Shown here: positions 29,416 through 39,925 of the stretch, piece by piece
Layout of the letters: each line of letters opens with the position of its first letter
Numbering within the stretch: position 1 is the stretch's first letter
From: Moellerella wisconsensis ATCC 35017
GTDB lineage: Bacteria > Pseudomonadota > Gammaproteobacteria > Enterobacterales > Enterobacteriaceae
Direction: 5' to 3'
Length of the DNA stretch: 64,000 nt
Assembly (NCBI RefSeq): GCF_001294465.1
Contig: NZ_LGAA01000027.1
Coordinates: 31,292 to 95,291, forward strand
Notes under the pieces: generated by a model
Told to the model about the DNA's origin: nothing
What the model saw: only the letters and a program-made list of their open reading frames with translations
Database searches by the model: none
Program-made: the position numbers and the translations under genes

Positions 29416-30375
29416 ATGATTAAGTTGGGTATTGTGATGGATCCGATTTCCTCCATCAAAATCAAGAAAGACACCAGTTTTGCTATGCTGCTGGAAGCTC
29501 AGCGCCGCGGCTATGAAATTCATTACATGGAAATGAAAGATCTGTATCTGCATCAAGGTGAAGCAAGAGCACAGACTCAAATCGTAACCGTAGAAGAAAA
29601 CCCACAAAATTGGTATCAATTCACTGGCGAACAAGATATTCCATTAGCCGATTTAGACGCTATTTTAATGCGTAAAGATCCACCTTTTGATACTGAATAT
29701 ATCTATGCGACCTATATTTTAGAACGAGCGGAAGAAGCGGGTTCATTGATAGTCAATAAACCTCAAAGTTTACGTGACTGTAACGAAAAATTATTCACCG
29801 CATGGTTCCCTGAACTAACTCCAGATACATTGGTTACTCGCAGTGCTAAGCAATTGCGTGAATTCCATAAAAAACACGGCGATGTAATTTTTAAGCCTCT
29901 GGATGGTATGGGCGGTGCATCTATTTTCCGCTTAAAACAAGATGATCCAAATGTCGGTGTGATTATTGAAACCCTCACTGATCAAGGTAACCATTTCTGC
30001 ATGGCGCAAAACTATTTGCCAGCAATTAAACAAGGCGATAAACGCGTTCTAGTGGTTGATGGTGAACCTGTTCCTTACTGCTTAGCACGTATCCCTGCTC
30101 AAGGTGAAACTCGCGGTAATCTGGCAGCGGGTGGACGTGGAGAAGCGCGACCATTAACCGACAGTGACTGGGCGATCGCTCGTGCAGTTGCTCCAAAATT
30201 GAAAGAAAAAGGCCTGATTTTTGTTGGTCTGGATATCATTGGCGATCGTCTTACTGAAATTAATGTGACTAGCCCGACATGTGCGCGTGAAATTGAAGCA
30301 ACATTTGATATTTCAATTATGGCGATGCTGATGGATGCCATTGAGAGTCGATTAAAAAATAAGGCTGAAAATTAA
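29416..30375 (+). CDS. gshB: glutathione synthetase
   Basis: ATP-grasp ligase joining gamma-glutamylcysteine and glycine. 319 aa. Visible: LGIVMDPISSIKIKKDTSFAML at the N-terminus, AILMRKDPPFDTEY, the ATP-binding FKPLDGMGGASIF and the metal/substrate segment VGLDIIGDRLTEINVTSPT. AAGGAG lies a few bases before the ATG. Likely co-transcribed with rsmE. Confidence 0.97.
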   Translation: MIKLGIVMDPISSIKIKKDTSFAMLLEAQRRGYEIHYMEMKDLYLHQGEARAQTQIVTVEENPQNWYQFTGEQDIPLADLDAILMRKDPPFDTEYIYATYILERAEEAGSLIVNKPQSLRDCNEKLFTAWFPELTPDTLVTRSAKQLREFHKKHGDVIFKPLDGMGGASIFRLKQDDPNVGVIIETLTDQGNHFCMAQNYLPAIKQGDKRVLVVDGEPVPYCLARIPAQGETRGNLAAGGRGEARPLTDSDWAIARAVAPKLKEKGLIFVGLDIIGDRLTEINVTSPTCAREIEATFDISIMAMLMDAIESRLKNKAEN

Positions 30376-30493
30376 TAATTTCGATTTTTATCCTCTGTGT
30401 GCTTCAGAGAAATAGTTTTAGAATTGTAAACAAACAGCGCTAAACTCACTTTGAAGTACACAGGATATAACTGAATAAATTAATTAAAATATT

Positions 30494-31057
30494 ATGAAAT
30501 TACAAAACCATTTCCTCATCGCTATGCCAACATTAACTGATCACTATTTTAGTCGCTCAGTTGTCTATCTGTGTGAACACGATGAAAAAGGTGCTATGGG
30601 TCTGGTAATCAATAAACCGATCGAGGAGTTTTCTATCGCTGAAATGCTAGCAAAACTTGAAATAAGTATTGCTGATAGAAATGAAGCTATTAATTTAGAT
30701 ACTCAAGTGATTGCTGGTGGCCCTGTAGCTGAAGAGCATGGATTTATTCTTCATACCCCGGTTGAAGGTTTTAACTCAAGTTTAAAACTCAGTGATGACC
30801 TGATGGTGACTACCTCAAAAGATGTTTTAGAAACACTCGGCAGTTATCGTCAACCCACCAATGCATTGGTCACTTTAGGCTATGCAAGTTGGGAAACGGG
30901 TCAATTAGAACAAGAAATTATGGATAACAGTTGGCTTACCGTTCCGGCTGACAGTTCATTAATTTTTTCGATACCGATACATCAGCGCTGGCAAGCCGCC
31001 GCTGCATTATTAGGGATTGATATTCATATGATTTCACCACAAGCAGGCCATGCATAA
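30494..31057 (+). CDS. yqgE: UPF0301/DUF179 protein YqgE
   Basis: 187 aa, a conserved protein of unknown function. Recognised by [35 protein letters not shown] and the [13 protein letters not shown] segment. Its TAA overlaps the ruvX ATG by one base (TAATG), implying translational coupling. The 118-bp gap after gshB may hold a separate promoter. Confidence 0.94.
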   Translation: MKLQNHFLIAMPTLTDHYFSRSVVYLCEHDEKGAMGLVINKPIEEFSIAEMLAKLEISIADRNEAINLDTQVIAGGPVAEEHGFILHTPVEGFNSSLKLSDDLMVTTSKDVLETLGSYRQPTNALVTLGYASWETGQLEQEIMDNSWLTVPADSSLIFSIPIHQRWQAAAALLGIDIHMISPQAGHA

Positions 31058-31473
31058 TGTCAGGTAGAACAATTATCGCTTTCGATTTCGGCACCAAAAG
31101 TATCGGTGCAGCCATTGGTCAAGAAATTACCAGAACCGCACGCGCTCTAACTTCATTTAAAGCCAAAGATGGTATTCCTGACTGGTCCCAAATTGAAAAA
31201 ATAATCAAAGAATGGCAACCTGATTTAGTTATCGTCGGCCTACCATTAAATATGGACGGTAGCTATCAACAAGTTACTAACCAAGCGCGTAAATTTGCTA
31301 ACCGACTTCATGGTCGCTTTGGCGTTCAAATTGAGTTACATGATGAACGATTATCTACCGTTGAAGCCCGAGCCAATTTATTTGATAGCGGCGGTTTTCG
31401 TGCTTTAGATAAAGGCAAAGTCGACTCTGCATCTGCTGTAATTATTTTAGAAAGCTGGCTTGAAAAAATATGA
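31057..31473 (+). CDS. ruvX: YqgF/RuvX RNase H-fold nuclease (pre-16S rRNA processing)
   Basis: 138 aa, RNase H-like fold. Motifs: [15 protein letters not shown] (first Asp), [23 protein letters not shown] (Glu) and [10 protein letters not shown] (last Asp). The family is implicated in 5'-end maturation of 16S rRNA and was proposed as a Holliday-junction resolvase. Coupled to yqgE. Confidence 0.94.
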   Translation: MSGRTIIAFDFGTKSIGAAIGQEITRTARALTSFKAKDGIPDWSQIEKIIKEWQPDLVIVGLPLNMDGSYQQVTNQARKFANRLHGRFGVQIELHDERLSTVEARANLFDSGGFRALDKGKVDSASAVIILESWLEKI

Positions 31474-31737
31474 TTGCTCATTCCCTCTCGGTCTAACTGT
31501 AGAGGGCGCATTAGTCTGTACCACTGTTCATCTGGGATACAAAAAAGAGATTCTCTCTCCTCCATCATTAATTTCACTTATATCCAGTAAATTTATTCAG
31601 TTAATCGCTTAATTTATAACTCTATCTTAAAAAATAGTAAATTTTTAGCTGTTTTACATCCAAAGGTGCCGTTTACGCTAAATATGCTTTAAACTAGCGA
31701 TAATCCTTTTATTTCTTTAATGATTGACGAAATTAGT

Positions 31738-32433
31738 ATGACAACAATTCAACAAAATATTTCTGATGTCTTAAAGCGTATTTCTACAGTAGCAGAAAGC
31801 TGTGGACGTCATCCCGACGAAATTACGCTGCTTGCCGTCAGCAAAACTAAACCTTTTGAAGCCATTCAAGCAGCGATTGATGCTGGACAATGCCACTTTG
31901 GTGAAAATTATGTGCAAGAAGGTATTGAAAAAGTTCACGCTTTTGCTCATAACAAATCTCTGGTTTGGCACTTTATTGGCCCATTACAATCAAATAAAAG
32001 TCGTTTAGTGGCTGAAAATTTTGACTGGTTTCATACCTTAGATCGCGTCAAAATCGCTCAACGACTAAATGATCAGCGCCCGGCAGAAAAAGCCCCTCTC
32101 AATGTGTTAATTCAAGTTAATATCAGCGATGAATCCAGTAAATCAGGTATTCCATTACTACAAGTAGCTGAACTGGCGGAACAAATTGTAAATATGCCTC
32201 AGCTAAAATTACGCGGGCTAATGACTATTCCAGCGCCGGAATCTGATTTTGAACGCCAAATTGCTGTCTTTCAAAAAATGACAGAAGCCTTTAACATACT
32301 GAAAATGAATTATAAAACTGTCGATACATTATCGATGGGAATGACTGATGATATGAATGCTGCGATTCATTGTGGCTCAACATTAGTCCGAATTGGTACC
32401 GCCATTTTTGGCGCAAGAAACTATTCTCAATGA
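31738..32433 (+). CDS. yggS: PLP homeostasis protein YggS
   Basis: PLP-binding alanine-racemase-fold protein that maintains vitamin B6 and amino-acid pools; no enzymatic reaction is known. PLP lysine in LLAVSKTKP; FGENYVQEG, WHFIGPLQSNKS, LSMGMTDDMNAAI and RIGTAIFG are diagnostic. I choose ATG 31738 (231 aa) because homology begins at MTTIQQNISDVL; the ATG at 31720 adds six unrelated residues, and neither has a good ribosome site. Head of the yggS-proC-yggT-rdgB-hemW run. Confidence 0.93.
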   Translation: MTTIQQNISDVLKRISTVAESCGRHPDEITLLAVSKTKPFEAIQAAIDAGQCHFGENYVQEGIEKVHAFAHNKSLVWHFIGPLQSNKSRLVAENFDWFHTLDRVKIAQRLNDQRPAEKAPLNVLIQVNISDESSKSGIPLLQVAELAEQIVNMPQLKLRGLMTIPAPESDFERQIAVFQKMTEAFNILKMNYKTVDTLSMGMTDDMNAAIHCGSTLVRIGTAIFGARNYSQ

Positions 32434-32507
32434 ATCGACAATTCAAATACTAGTTTTATTGATAAAATACGATTCAATCTACATTCGCTCAATAGCTAGG
32501 GGACACC

Positions 32508-33329
32508 ATGCAACATCGCAAAATAGCCTTCATTGGTGCAGGAAATATGGCTCACGCTATTATTGCAGGACTCGTTAATCATGGCTATCCCGCCAAGTTG
32601 ATTACCGCCTGTTCACCAACCTCGACTCATCGTGATCACATTGCTACCCAATATGGTATTAATAGCGAAAGTGATAATATTCAAGTAGCTCAACATGCCG
32701 ACGTTATTGTATTAGCGGTTAAACCCCAAATGATGGCTGAGGTCTGCCAACCATTAAAAGAATCCGTAGATTTCAAAGACAAGTTAGTGCTTACTATTGC
32801 TGCGGGCATTCCGGCAAAACGCTACCATGATTATCTTTCTGACTCATTACGTTTGATTCGCATAATGCCCAATACTCCCTCATTAATTGGCAAAGGGATC
32901 AGTGGATTATTCGCCGAGTCCCAAGTCAACCAGCAAGATAAAGATTTTGCACAACAACTAATGCAAAGCGTTGGAACCACTATCTGGTGCCAGCAAGAGC
33001 AAGGTATTAATGAAATTATTGCAATATCTGGCAGTTCTCCGGCCTATTTCTTCTTATTTATGGAATCTATCCAACAAGAAGCCGAAAGATTAGGTTTTTC
33101 AGCGCAGCAAGCCCGTGAATTAGTCCAGCAAACTGCATTAGGGGCTGTTACATTAGCAGGATCTCAACCCGATACGGCATTTTCTACTTTACGTGAACAA
33201 GTCACTTCGAAAGGTGGAACAACCGCAGCAGCATTATCAACATTCTATGAAGGGCACTTGCCTGAGCTCGTGGCTTCAGCAATGCAAAATGCGATTAAAC
33301 GCGCAGAAGAAATGGAAAAACTTTTTTAA
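32508..33329 (+). CDS. proC: pyrroline-5-carboxylate reductase
   Basis: Last step of proline synthesis, NAD(P)H-dependent. 273 aa. N-terminal Rossmann motif IAFIGAGNMAHAII, then VILAVKP, LIRIMPNTPSLIGKG, SGSSPAYFFLFME and the C-terminal LREQVTSKGGTTAAAL. AGGGG precedes the ATG. With proB at the left edge, this window holds two of the three proline enzymes. Confidence 0.97.
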   Translation: MQHRKIAFIGAGNMAHAIIAGLVNHGYPAKLITACSPTSTHRDHIATQYGINSESDNIQVAQHADVIVLAVKPQMMAEVCQPLKESVDFKDKLVLTIAAGIPAKRYHDYLSDSLRLIRIMPNTPSLIGKGISGLFAESQVNQQDKDFAQQLMQSVGTTIWCQQEQGINEIIAISGSSPAYFFLFMESIQQEAERLGFSAQQARELVQQTALGAVTLAGSQPDTAFSTLREQVTSKGGTTAAALSTFYEGHLPELVASAMQNAIKRAEEMEKLF

Positions 33330-33349
33330 ATTAACTTCAGGGCAGTGAT

Positions 33350-33934
33350 ATGCAAACATTACTTTTTGTGATCCCAACTATTATTCAGCTATATATTTTC
33401 GTGTTATTACTGCGCGTATGGATGCAATGCGTAAGAGCTGATTTTTATAATCCTTTCTCTCAGTTTGTGGTCAAAGCTACACAGCCACTAGTGGGCCCTC
33501 TGCGCCGTATTATTCCAGCTATGAGAGCTATTGATACCTCAACTGTTTTAGTCGCTTATCTACTCGCATTAGCTAGCATTATCTTTGGTCTATGGGCAAC
33601 CAGTACAATGGCATTATTAGGATTATCATTAATTCCTATGGGAATTATTTTGCTCCTAACTTATGTGGGTAAATTAATTTTCTGGCTAATTTTAATCCGT
33701 GCAATTTTAAGCTGGGTAAGCCAAGGGCGTAATCCGGTTGATCTGCTACTTTATCAATTGACTGAACCCCTGATGGCACCGATTCGTCGTATCATTCCAG
33801 CCATGGGCGGTCTTGATTTCTCCGCTATGATAGTCATGTTTATACTGATTGCGCTAAATTACCTGCGCCTCGATGTTTCACTTATGATAGACCAGAATAT
33901 CACTGCGGTTCTTTACTCTATCGGTATCATGTAA
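33350..33934 (+). CDS. yggT: YggT family membrane protein
   Basis: 194 aa with four membrane segments in two YGGT repeats; each ends with the same element (FYNPFSQFVVKATQPLVGPLRRIIPAM at about residues 33-59, shown here in part as PLVGPLRRIIPAM, and PLMAPIRRIIPAMGGLD near 140). Function is not established; the family is linked to membrane or osmotic stress. It lies between proC and rdgB as in other enterobacteria. Confidence 0.93.
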   Translation: MQTLLFVIPTIIQLYIFVLLLRVWMQCVRADFYNPFSQFVVKATQPLVGPLRRIIPAMRAIDTSTVLVAYLLALASIIFGLWATSTMALLGLSLIPMGIILLLTYVGKLIFWLILIRAILSWVSQGRNPVDLLLYQLTEPLMAPIRRIIPAMGGLDFSAMIVMFILIALNYLRLDVSLMIDQNITAVLYSIGIM

Positions 33935-33949
33935 TTAGAGCACCCTATT

Positions 33950-34543
33950 ATGCAAAAAGTTGTTTTAGCCACCGCTAATCCCGGTAAAGTTAATGAGTTA
34001 GCTAGCCTACTGGCTGATTTTGGAATGGATATTGTTGCCCAAACGGATTTGGGCGTTAGCTCAGTAGAAGAGACGGGTCTGACCTTTATTGAAAACGCCA
34101 TCTTAAAGGCACGCCATGCCTCTGCGGCTACCGGATTACCCGCTATAGCCGATGACTCTGGTATTTCGGTCGATGCTTTAGGCGGAGCACCGGGCATTTA
34201 TTCTGCACGTTATGCCGGAGAAAATGCGACCGATGAGCAAAATTTAAAGAAATTATTATCCGCAATGAAAGATATTCCTGACCAACAGCGTCAGGCACAA
34301 TTCAATTGTGTATTAGTGTATATGCGCCATGCAGAAGATCCTACGCCGTTAGTATTTCATGGACGCTGGCACGGAGTAATCGCTCACTCACCTTCTGGTT
34401 GTGGCGGATTTGGCTATGATCCTATTTTCTATACCCATGAATTTGGCTGTACTGCGGCGGAATTAACTCAGCCTCAAAAACAAGCGATTTCACATCGTGG
34501 CCAAGCACTCGATATGTTATTGGATGCGTTAGCAAATGCTTAG
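33950..34543 (+). CDS. rdgB: XTP/dITP pyrophosphatase (Ham1 family)
   Basis: House-cleaning enzyme that hydrolyses XTP, dITP and ITP to keep them out of nucleic acids. 197 aa. Motifs: [58 protein letters not shown] (in two parts) and [16 protein letters not shown]. It overlaps hemW by 8 bp. Confidence 0.96.
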   Translation: MQKVVLATANPGKVNELASLLADFGMDIVAQTDLGVSSVEETGLTFIENAILKARHASAATGLPAIADDSGISVDALGGAPGIYSARYAGENATDEQNLKKLLSAMKDIPDQQRQAQFNCVLVYMRHAEDPTPLVFHGRWHGVIAHSPSGCGGFGYDPIFYTHEFGCTAAELTQPQKQAISHRGQALDMLLDALANA

Positions 34544-35669
34544 TGTTCCTCCATTAAGCCTGTATATCCATATTCCTTGGTGTGTGCAGAAATGCCCATA
34601 TTGTGATTTTAACTCGCATACACTCAAGGGAGAGATCCCCCAGCAAGAGTATATCCAACATGTTCTCAATGACTTACAGCAGGATGCACAGCTGATAGGC
34701 AATAGAACGGTTAAAACTATCTTTATTGGGGGCGGAACGCCCAGTTTACTCAGTGCAGAATCAATGCAGGTTTTGATGGATGGCGTACGAAATATTATTA
34801 CGCTGGACTCTCAAGCTGAAGTAACTATGGAAGCGAATCCCGGCACCGTAGAAGCAGAACGTTTCTATGCTTATCAACAAGCAGGAATTAACCGAATTTC
34901 TATTGGTGTACAAAGTTTTGGCTCAGATAAGCTGATCACTCTGGGACGAATTCATGGACCAGAAGAAGCTAAAAAAGCAGCGCGATTGGCGGCAGAGTTG
35001 GGTTTAAGAAGCTTTAACCTCGATTTGATGCATGGTTTACCCGCACAAACTTTCAGTGAAGGATTGTCTGATTTACGCCAAGCAATCGAGCTTTCTCCCC
35101 CGCATCTTTCTTGGTATCAGCTGACGATAGAGCCTAATACCCAATTTGGTTCACGACCGCCAGTTTTACCCGATGATGATGCGTTATGGGAAATTTATAC
35201 CAAAGGGCATCAAATGTTGACTGCTGCGGGGTATCAGCAATATGAAACCTCTGCTTATGCAAAACCAGGATTTCAATGCCAGCATAATATTAATTACTGG
35301 CGCTTTGGTGATTATCTTGGTGTGGGCTGCGGTGCTCACGGAAAAATATCTTTTGCTGATGGACGTATTTTACGCACTGTAAAAGTTAAACATCCGCGAG
35401 GCTATATGGAAGGTCGCTATCTTGATAAATCCCACCAGGTCAGCGATGAAGATCGGCCATTTGAATATTTCATGAATCGTTTTCGTTTGCTCGAGGCCAT
35501 GGAACGCTCTGATTTTACGCGTTTTACTGGCTTATCCGAAGCACATATTCGGCCTCAATTAGATCAAGCGCTAAAGCAAGGGTATATCACGGAAACCGCA
35601 GCCCAGTGGCAAATTACTCAGCATGGTAAATTATTTTTAAACTCACTTTTAGAGCTATTTTTAAATTAA
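34536..35669 (+). CDS. hemW: HemW, radical-SAM-like heme chaperone
   Basis: Formerly called HemN-like; binds heme and a [4Fe-4S] cluster. 377 aa. Cluster cysteines 16, 20 and 23 lie in [17 protein letters not shown]. The sequence lacks the extra N-terminal features of HemN and matches Hem[41 protein letters not shown] and [11 protein letters not shown]. Last gene of the run. Confidence 0.95.
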   Translation: MLSVPPLSLYIHIPWCVQKCPYCDFNSHTLKGEIPQQEYIQHVLNDLQQDAQLIGNRTVKTIFIGGGTPSLLSAESMQVLMDGVRNIITLDSQAEVTMEANPGTVEAERFYAYQQAGINRISIGVQSFGSDKLITLGRIHGPEEAKKAARLAAELGLRSFNLDLMHGLPAQTFSEGLSDLRQAIELSPPHLSWYQLTIEPNTQFGSRPPVLPDDDALWEIYTKGHQMLTAAGYQQYETSAYAKPGFQCQHNINYWRFGDYLGVGCGAHGKISFADGRILRTVKVKHPRGYMEGRYLDKSHQVSDEDRPFEYFMNRFRLLEAMERSDFTRFTGLSEAHIRPQLDQALKQGYITETAAQWQITQHGKLFLNSLLELFLN

Positions 35670-35730
35670 ACGTCAGTAAGTACTAACATTATTACTAGAT
35701 TCAATGTTATTAGGCTAAAGAGTGCATTAT

Positions 35731-35764
35731 AAAAATCAAAAAGATCAGCCGAAAGGCTGATCTT
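35731..35764 (-). terminator. rho-independent terminator of the siderophore-binding protein gene
   Basis: Stem AAGATCAGCC / GGCTGATCTT with a GAAA tetraloop; on the minus strand it is followed by TTTGATTTTT. It lies 46 bp downstream of the stop at 35810. Confidence 0.8.
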
Positions 35765-35809
35765 GGATTGACTGAAAACATTCGAATAACACTAGATAAT
35801 GGTAACGAA

Positions 35810-36763
35810 TTAGAGCGCGTTAGCCACCGCATTGACTTGTTCCGTCAAGCTGACTAAACCACCGCCTGATAAATACCATAAGTCGGACTGTAAATAAGTG
35901 ATTTTACCGTTTTTATAAGCGGTAGTTTGTTGAACATTAATATCTTCAAACTTCACTTTATCCAACTTCTCGGCACCAATCGCTTCACTACGATCAATAA
36001 TTAATATGACATCTGGATTAACCTGAGCAATCATTTTGCTATCGACCAATCTACGCTTAGTTTGCTCACTCGCCGTCTGTGGTGGTAACTCGGCACGCTG
36101 TGCTTTGACAACATCATAGACTACACTTTGATTATTTGGCATTAAGTTGCCGGCATTATGCAGCAAAACTAGCACTTTTTTATTTGATTTAGCCGCTTTA
36201 TCTTGCGCTTTAGCTATCGTTTTATCTAACTCGGTTAACTTGGCATCAACCGCGGGTTGTTGCTGATATAAATCGCCCAATAAATGAAGATTAGATTTTA
36301 CTGATGCCAAATAATGCTTGCTGTCAGTTCCCAAATTAATCGTAGGCGCAATCTCACTTAATGCCGCATAAGATGCACCTTGGCGCCCGGTAATCACAAT
36401 AAGATCGGGTTTGATCTGCGCTAATTTAGCCAGATCAGGTTGTTTCATTCCCCCCGCATCTTGGATTTTTTTAGGTAACTTATCTTTCAGATATGCAGGG
36501 GCATTCCCCAAAGGTAACGCCACCACCTTATCACCTAATCCCAATGTATTCATCGAGTCATAAACACCAAAATCAAATAAAACAACTTTTTGTGGATTTT
36601 TAGGGACCGTAGTTTCCCCCGAAAGGTGTTTAATCGTTAATGTATCAGCCGATTGAGCGGTTACAGCATTTGGTGTAAATAATGTAGTTTCGGCAGAGCT
36701 TAACGCGTAAGGGGAAGAAAAAGCCAGAATAGAGACTAAAACGGCGGGAAGTAATTTTTTCAT
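35810..36763 (-). CDS. periplasmic siderophore-binding protein of an ABC importer (CeuE/FatB/YclQ-like)
   Basis: 317 aa from ATG 36763 with a signal peptide (about residues 1-24, cleavage near LSSA) and no lipobox, so periplasmic. It has the type III binding fold: PQKVVLFDFGVYDSMNTLG, LAQIKPDLIVITGRQ, VNPDVILIIDRS and the C-terminal DLWYLSGGGL typical of catecholate-siderophore binders. Permease and ATPase genes are not adjacent, so it must work with a transporter encoded elsewhere. A longer frame starts with GTG at 36772. A hexameric A/T repeat resembling a Fur site lies upstream. Confidence 0.88.
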   Translation of the reverse strand: MKKLLPAVLVSILAFSSPYALSSAETTLFTPNAVTAQSADTLTIKHLSGETTVPKNPQKVVLFDFGVYDSMNTLGLGDKVVALPLGNAPAYLKDKLPKKIQDAGGMKQPDLAKLAQIKPDLIVITGRQGASYAALSEIAPTINLGTDSKHYLASVKSNLHLLGDLYQQQPAVDAKLTELDKTIAKAQDKAAKSNKKVLVLLHNAGNLMPNNQSVVYDVVKAQRAELPPQTASEQTKRRLVDSKMIAQVNPDVILIIDRSEAIGAEKLDKVKFEDINVQQTTAYKNGKITYLQSDLWYLSGGGLVSLTEQVNAVANAL

Positions 36764-36833
36764 ATAATGCACCCGTGAAGTAATTTAAAAAGCCTGCTCA
36801 GCATTCTAGAGACTCACGGGAACAAGTCAATCA

Positions 36834-36875
36834 AATAAGAATCAATTTCATTTTGATTTTCATTAAGATTTTTTG
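36834..36875 (-). promoter_or_regulatory. possible Fur-binding region
   Basis: Read on the plus strand the region is an imperfect hexamer array (CATTTT GATTTT CATTAA GATTTT) preceded by AATAAGAATC, resembling the repeated NATAAT arrangement of Fur sites, about 70-110 bp upstream of a siderophore-binding protein. Agreement with the 19-bp consensus in the best frame I tried is about 10 of 19, so this is tentative. Confidence 0.4.
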
Positions 36876-36920
36876 GGCGCTAATGTTAAAACACATCTGA
36901 TTACGCCCATAATATCAACA

Positions 36921-37646
36921 TTATTTTAATGAATTCATTAAGCTAATACGCTGTTGTTCTATGAATCCTGCTTTTGAACAAACTTGCTGCCCAAAGATTT
37001 TAAAACTAGCTTCTTGCTTCTTCCATTCGGATTCCAACTCTTGCTGCAACCCGCCCATATTACCTAACAGGCCTTGCAGTGATTGCTTGGCATCACCGCC
37101 GGAAAGTAATTGCTTGCGACCCATTTCATTAATACTGTCTTGCAGCATACCGCCAAGGCTTTCATTCATTAACTGTTTGCCTTGCGCTTCTAGCTTGTTA
37201 ATCGCTTGATGATGGAATGTCAGATTCTCAGGGCTCGTTTCAATAACTTGATTTATTTGACGATTAATATCACTTTCTAATTTAGTTAATCGATTACGCA
37301 CATTACTATCTTCACCAATAACATCAATCACCACTTTATCCAGCGATTGGCGTGAGTTTGCCAATTTTTGTTCTGATTGCTGTTTAATCCAAGGTAAATC
37401 ATTTCTGACTACTGATTGATAACGCAGCGCTTTTTCCTTTTGCTGCTCATTGAGGTTCAATACTTGGCCATTTAAGGTCACATCACCTTTAGGCGTAATA
37501 ATCATGTCGCCATTTGCCCCAACCACTTGTACGGACTGCGGAGTCACTATGATGTCATCTTTAAAGTTAACTGAGCATTGATAATCTGCTGCCAGTGCAC
37601 TAGCAGAAGTCAGAAAAGAAATAGCGACCAACGTATGACGTAGCAT
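36921..37646 (-). CDS. yggN: YggN family periplasmic protein (DUF2884)
   Basis: 241 aa with a clear signal peptide (cleavage after SALA, residue 19-20) and a helical mature part rich in Gln, Lys and Glu. The N-terminal mature segment ADYQCSVNFKDDIIVTPQ with its cysteine, paired with a cysteine in FGQQVCSKAGF near the C-terminus, matches YggN. Function unknown. It stands in the yggN-glsA-yggL-trmB block, all on the minus strand. Confidence 0.9.
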   Translation of the reverse strand: MLRHTLVAISFLTSASALAADYQCSVNFKDDIIVTPQSVQVVGANGDMIITPKGDVTLNGQVLNLNEQQKEKALRYQSVVRNDLPWIKQQSEQKLANSRQSLDKVVIDVIGEDSNVRNRLTKLESDINRQINQVIETSPENLTFHHQAINKLEAQGKQLMNESLGGMLQDSINEMGRKQLLSGGDAKQSLQGLLGNMGGLQQELESEWKKQEASFKIFGQQVCSKAGFIEQQRISLMNSLK

Positions 37647-37855
37647 AAATTCTCCCGTAATTTGCCATTATGGCAGTTTTTACCTGTTAAAAATGGCCAT
37701 ATGTTGGCCCGCTTGCTAGCCAATAATGGTCCAGCGATTCAATCATTTGCCCTCGATATTTGGGCTAAGTTGTCAGGCTCTGAAACAAATCCCTGAAATA
37801 AGTCCTTTCCGATGATTTCGGACGGGGCTTTATCTTGCCAGCCTATTCATAAAAT

Positions 37856-38782
37856 TCAAAAGATAGAACGACCGATTTGTTTGGATAATAATTCTAAGGC
37901 AGCGCAACCCGCCAAAGAGTTCCCTGCTTTATCTAATTCAGGGGACCAAACCGCCACGGTAAAATCTTTGGGAACCACACAAACAACGCCCCCTCCAACA
38001 CCCGATTTCCCCGGCATACCTATACGAAAGGCAAATTCTCCAGAGCCATCATACATACCACATGTCATCATCAACGCATTGATTTGTTTAGCTTGTTGCG
38101 GCCGAATAATAGCTTTGCTATCACTATAGCCAATGCCATGGGTGGTAAGATAAGTAAAACAGCGCGCTAATTCAACGCAGCTCATACTTAATGAGCAATA
38201 ATGAAAGTAAATTTCTAGCGCTGAAATCACTTCGTTTTCAAAATTCCCAAAAGATTTCATCAAATAAGCAATCGCCGCATTACGACTTAAATGCTCCATT
38301 TCTGATTTTGCCACGACATCATCATAACGAATGTCTGGTTGGCAAGACATTTTACGTACAAATTCTAACATGCGCTGTTTAGGGGCACTTAAACGAGATT
38401 GCAGCATATCAGCAATAATAATTGCTCCCGCATTAATAAACGGATTACGCGGTATTCCTTTCTCCATTTCTAGTTGAATCAGAGAATTAAACGGTAAACC
38501 TGAAGGCTCCTTTCCAACGCGCTGCCAAATTTCATCTTCCTCATAACGCGTCATCGCTAAGGTTAAACTTAATACCTTTGATATCGATTGAATCGAAAAT
38601 CGTTGTTCAGCATCCCCCGCTTGAAAAATATCACCGTTTGCCGTACAAACCGCGATACCTAAAGAATCGGGGGCGACATTAGCCAGTGCAGGAATATAAC
38701 TAGCAACACGACCTTGACCTATCAAAGGGCGCACTCTTTCTAAAATATCGGACAATAATTGATTAGAAAACGATGTACTCAA
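37856..38782 (-). CDS. glsA: glutaminase (GlsA/YneH type)
   Basis: Beta-lactamase-fold amidase converting glutamine to glutamate and ammonia. The catalytic S-x-x-K is [10 protein letters not shown] with Ser66 and Lys69 from the chosen start; [17 protein letters not shown] and [12 protein letters not shown] are diagnostic. I choose TTG 38782 (308 aa, equal to E. coli YneH) because GGGGTGA lies 5 bases upstream. The longer frame starts at GTG 38809, which is inside the upstream terminator hairpin and unlikely. Confidence 0.92.
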   Translation of the reverse strand: MSTSFSNQLLSDILERVRPLIGQGRVASYIPALANVAPDSLGIAVCTANGDIFQAGDAEQRFSIQSISKVLSLTLAMTRYEEDEIWQRVGKEPSGLPFNSLIQLEMEKGIPRNPFINAGAIIIADMLQSRLSAPKQRMLEFVRKMSCQPDIRYDDVVAKSEMEHLSRNAAIAYLMKSFGNFENEVISALEIYFHYCSLSMSCVELARCFTYLTTHGIGYSDSKAIIRPQQAKQINALMMTCGMYDGSGEFAFRIGMPGKSGVGGGVVCVVPKDFTVAVWSPELDKAGNSLAGCAALELLSKQIGRSIF

Positions 38783-38797
38783 TGAAATCACCCCAGA

Positions 38798-38829
38798 AAA
38801 TAAAGGCACCCATTACGGTGCCTTTATTT
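38798..38829 (-). terminator. rho-independent terminator of trmB-yggL
   Basis: Perfect 13-bp stem (AAATAAAGGCACC / GGTGCCTTTATTT), loop CATTAC, T-rich on both strands. Lies between yggL (stop at 38880) and glsA. Confidence 0.9.
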
Positions 38830-38879
38830 AATAACTATTTATTTAAAACTATTCACTTAAAAGCGATAAAATGTAGTGA

Positions 38880-39206
38880 TTATTCCCACCAAACATCAAA
38901 AAGTTCTGATGTTTCTACGTCTTTCAAGCCTTTTGCTGTTAGCCAGTTATTTACGGATTGTCTGTGCTCTTCAGTACATTTTCCAATCCCTTGAAGGCAG
39001 ACTAAACCTTCCCAGCTCAGATAACCACTTGCGTCAAAAGCCAAGCCCTGAGGCTCAATAACTTCAAGGATCAGCGCATCTACTACACTGTCAATTTCTT
39101 CTACTGATGTACCTTCAGCAAAACTCCACTTTACGCTAAAACCCAGTTCTTGAAACTCATCAATACGAAGTTTTTTACGTAAACGACGACTACGCTGTTT
39201 AGCCAT
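38880..39206 (-). CDS. yggL: YggL family protein (DUF469), ribosome-associated
   Basis: 108 aa. The strongly basic N-terminus [19 protein letters not shown] and EGTSVEEIDSVVDALI match YggL, a 50S-associated protein linked to ribosome assembly. Its ATG overlaps the trmB stop by one base, so the pair is translationally coupled, as in E. coli. Confidence 0.93.
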   Translation of the reverse strand: MAKQRSRRLRKKLRIDEFQELGFSVKWSFAEGTSVEEIDSVVDALILEVIEPQGLAFDASGYLSWEGLVCLQGIGKCTEEHRQSVNNWLTAKGLKDVETSELFDVWWE

Positions 39207-39925
39207 TAGTTAATCCTCTTAAACATTAAATCCCAGACACCGTGCCCTAACCGCTGGCCCCGTTTTTCAAATTTTGTTACTGGGCGAGACGCAGGACGAT
39301 CAACATAATCCCCCTGCTGAGAAAGGTTTTGGTAGCCTTCTACGCTACTCATAATTTCGAGCATATGTTCAGCATAAGGTTCCCAGTCGGTCGCCATATG
39401 GAAAACTCCGCCAGGCGACAATTTGCTTAATATTTTTTGAGCGAAAGGAACTTGTACAATTCGACGTTTATTATGCTTCGCTTTATGCCATGGATCAGGG
39501 AAAAATAACTGCACCATATACAAGCTATTATCCGGGATCATTCTATCTAAAACTTCGATAGCATCATGACACATAACCCTTAAATTCTGAACGTTTTCTT
39601 CAGCAGCATCCGCTAAACATGCGCCTACTCCTGGAGCATGTACTTCAATACCTAAAAAGTTTTTATCTGGATTTTGTGCCGCCATGGTCACCAATGACGT
39701 CCCCATACCAAAACCAATTTCCAAAACGACTGGATTATTATTGGTAAAAATAGAGGCGAAATCCATCGGTTGTGGTTCAAATTCAATACCCATAACCGGC
39801 CATACTTGCTCTAGTGCATCTTCCTGACGTTTTGTTAGGCGCCCTTGACGACGGACAAAACTACGAACGCGGCGAATAACGCGGCCTTCTTCATTATATT
39901 CTGGGGAAATGACGTTATTGATCAT
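39206..39925 (-). CDS. trmB: tRNA (guanine-N7)-methyltransferase
   Basis: Methylates G46 of tRNAs. 239 aa. SAM-binding [13 protein letters not shown] (about residues 69-81), the catalytic region [20 protein letters not shown] and the C-terminal [17 protein letters not shown] are diagnostic. Divergent from mutY, with about 370 bp between. Confidence 0.96.
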   Translation of the reverse strand: MINNVISPEYNEEGRVIRRVRSFVRRQGRLTKRQEDALEQVWPVMGIEFEPQPMDFASIFTNNNPVVLEIGFGMGTSLVTMAAQNPDKNFLGIEVHAPGVGACLADAAEENVQNLRVMCHDAIEVLDRMIPDNSLYMVQLFFPDPWHKAKHNKRRIVQVPFAQKILSKLSPGGVFHMATDWEPYAEHMLEIMSSVEGYQNLSQQGDYVDRPASRPVTKFEKRGQRLGHGVWDLMFKRIN

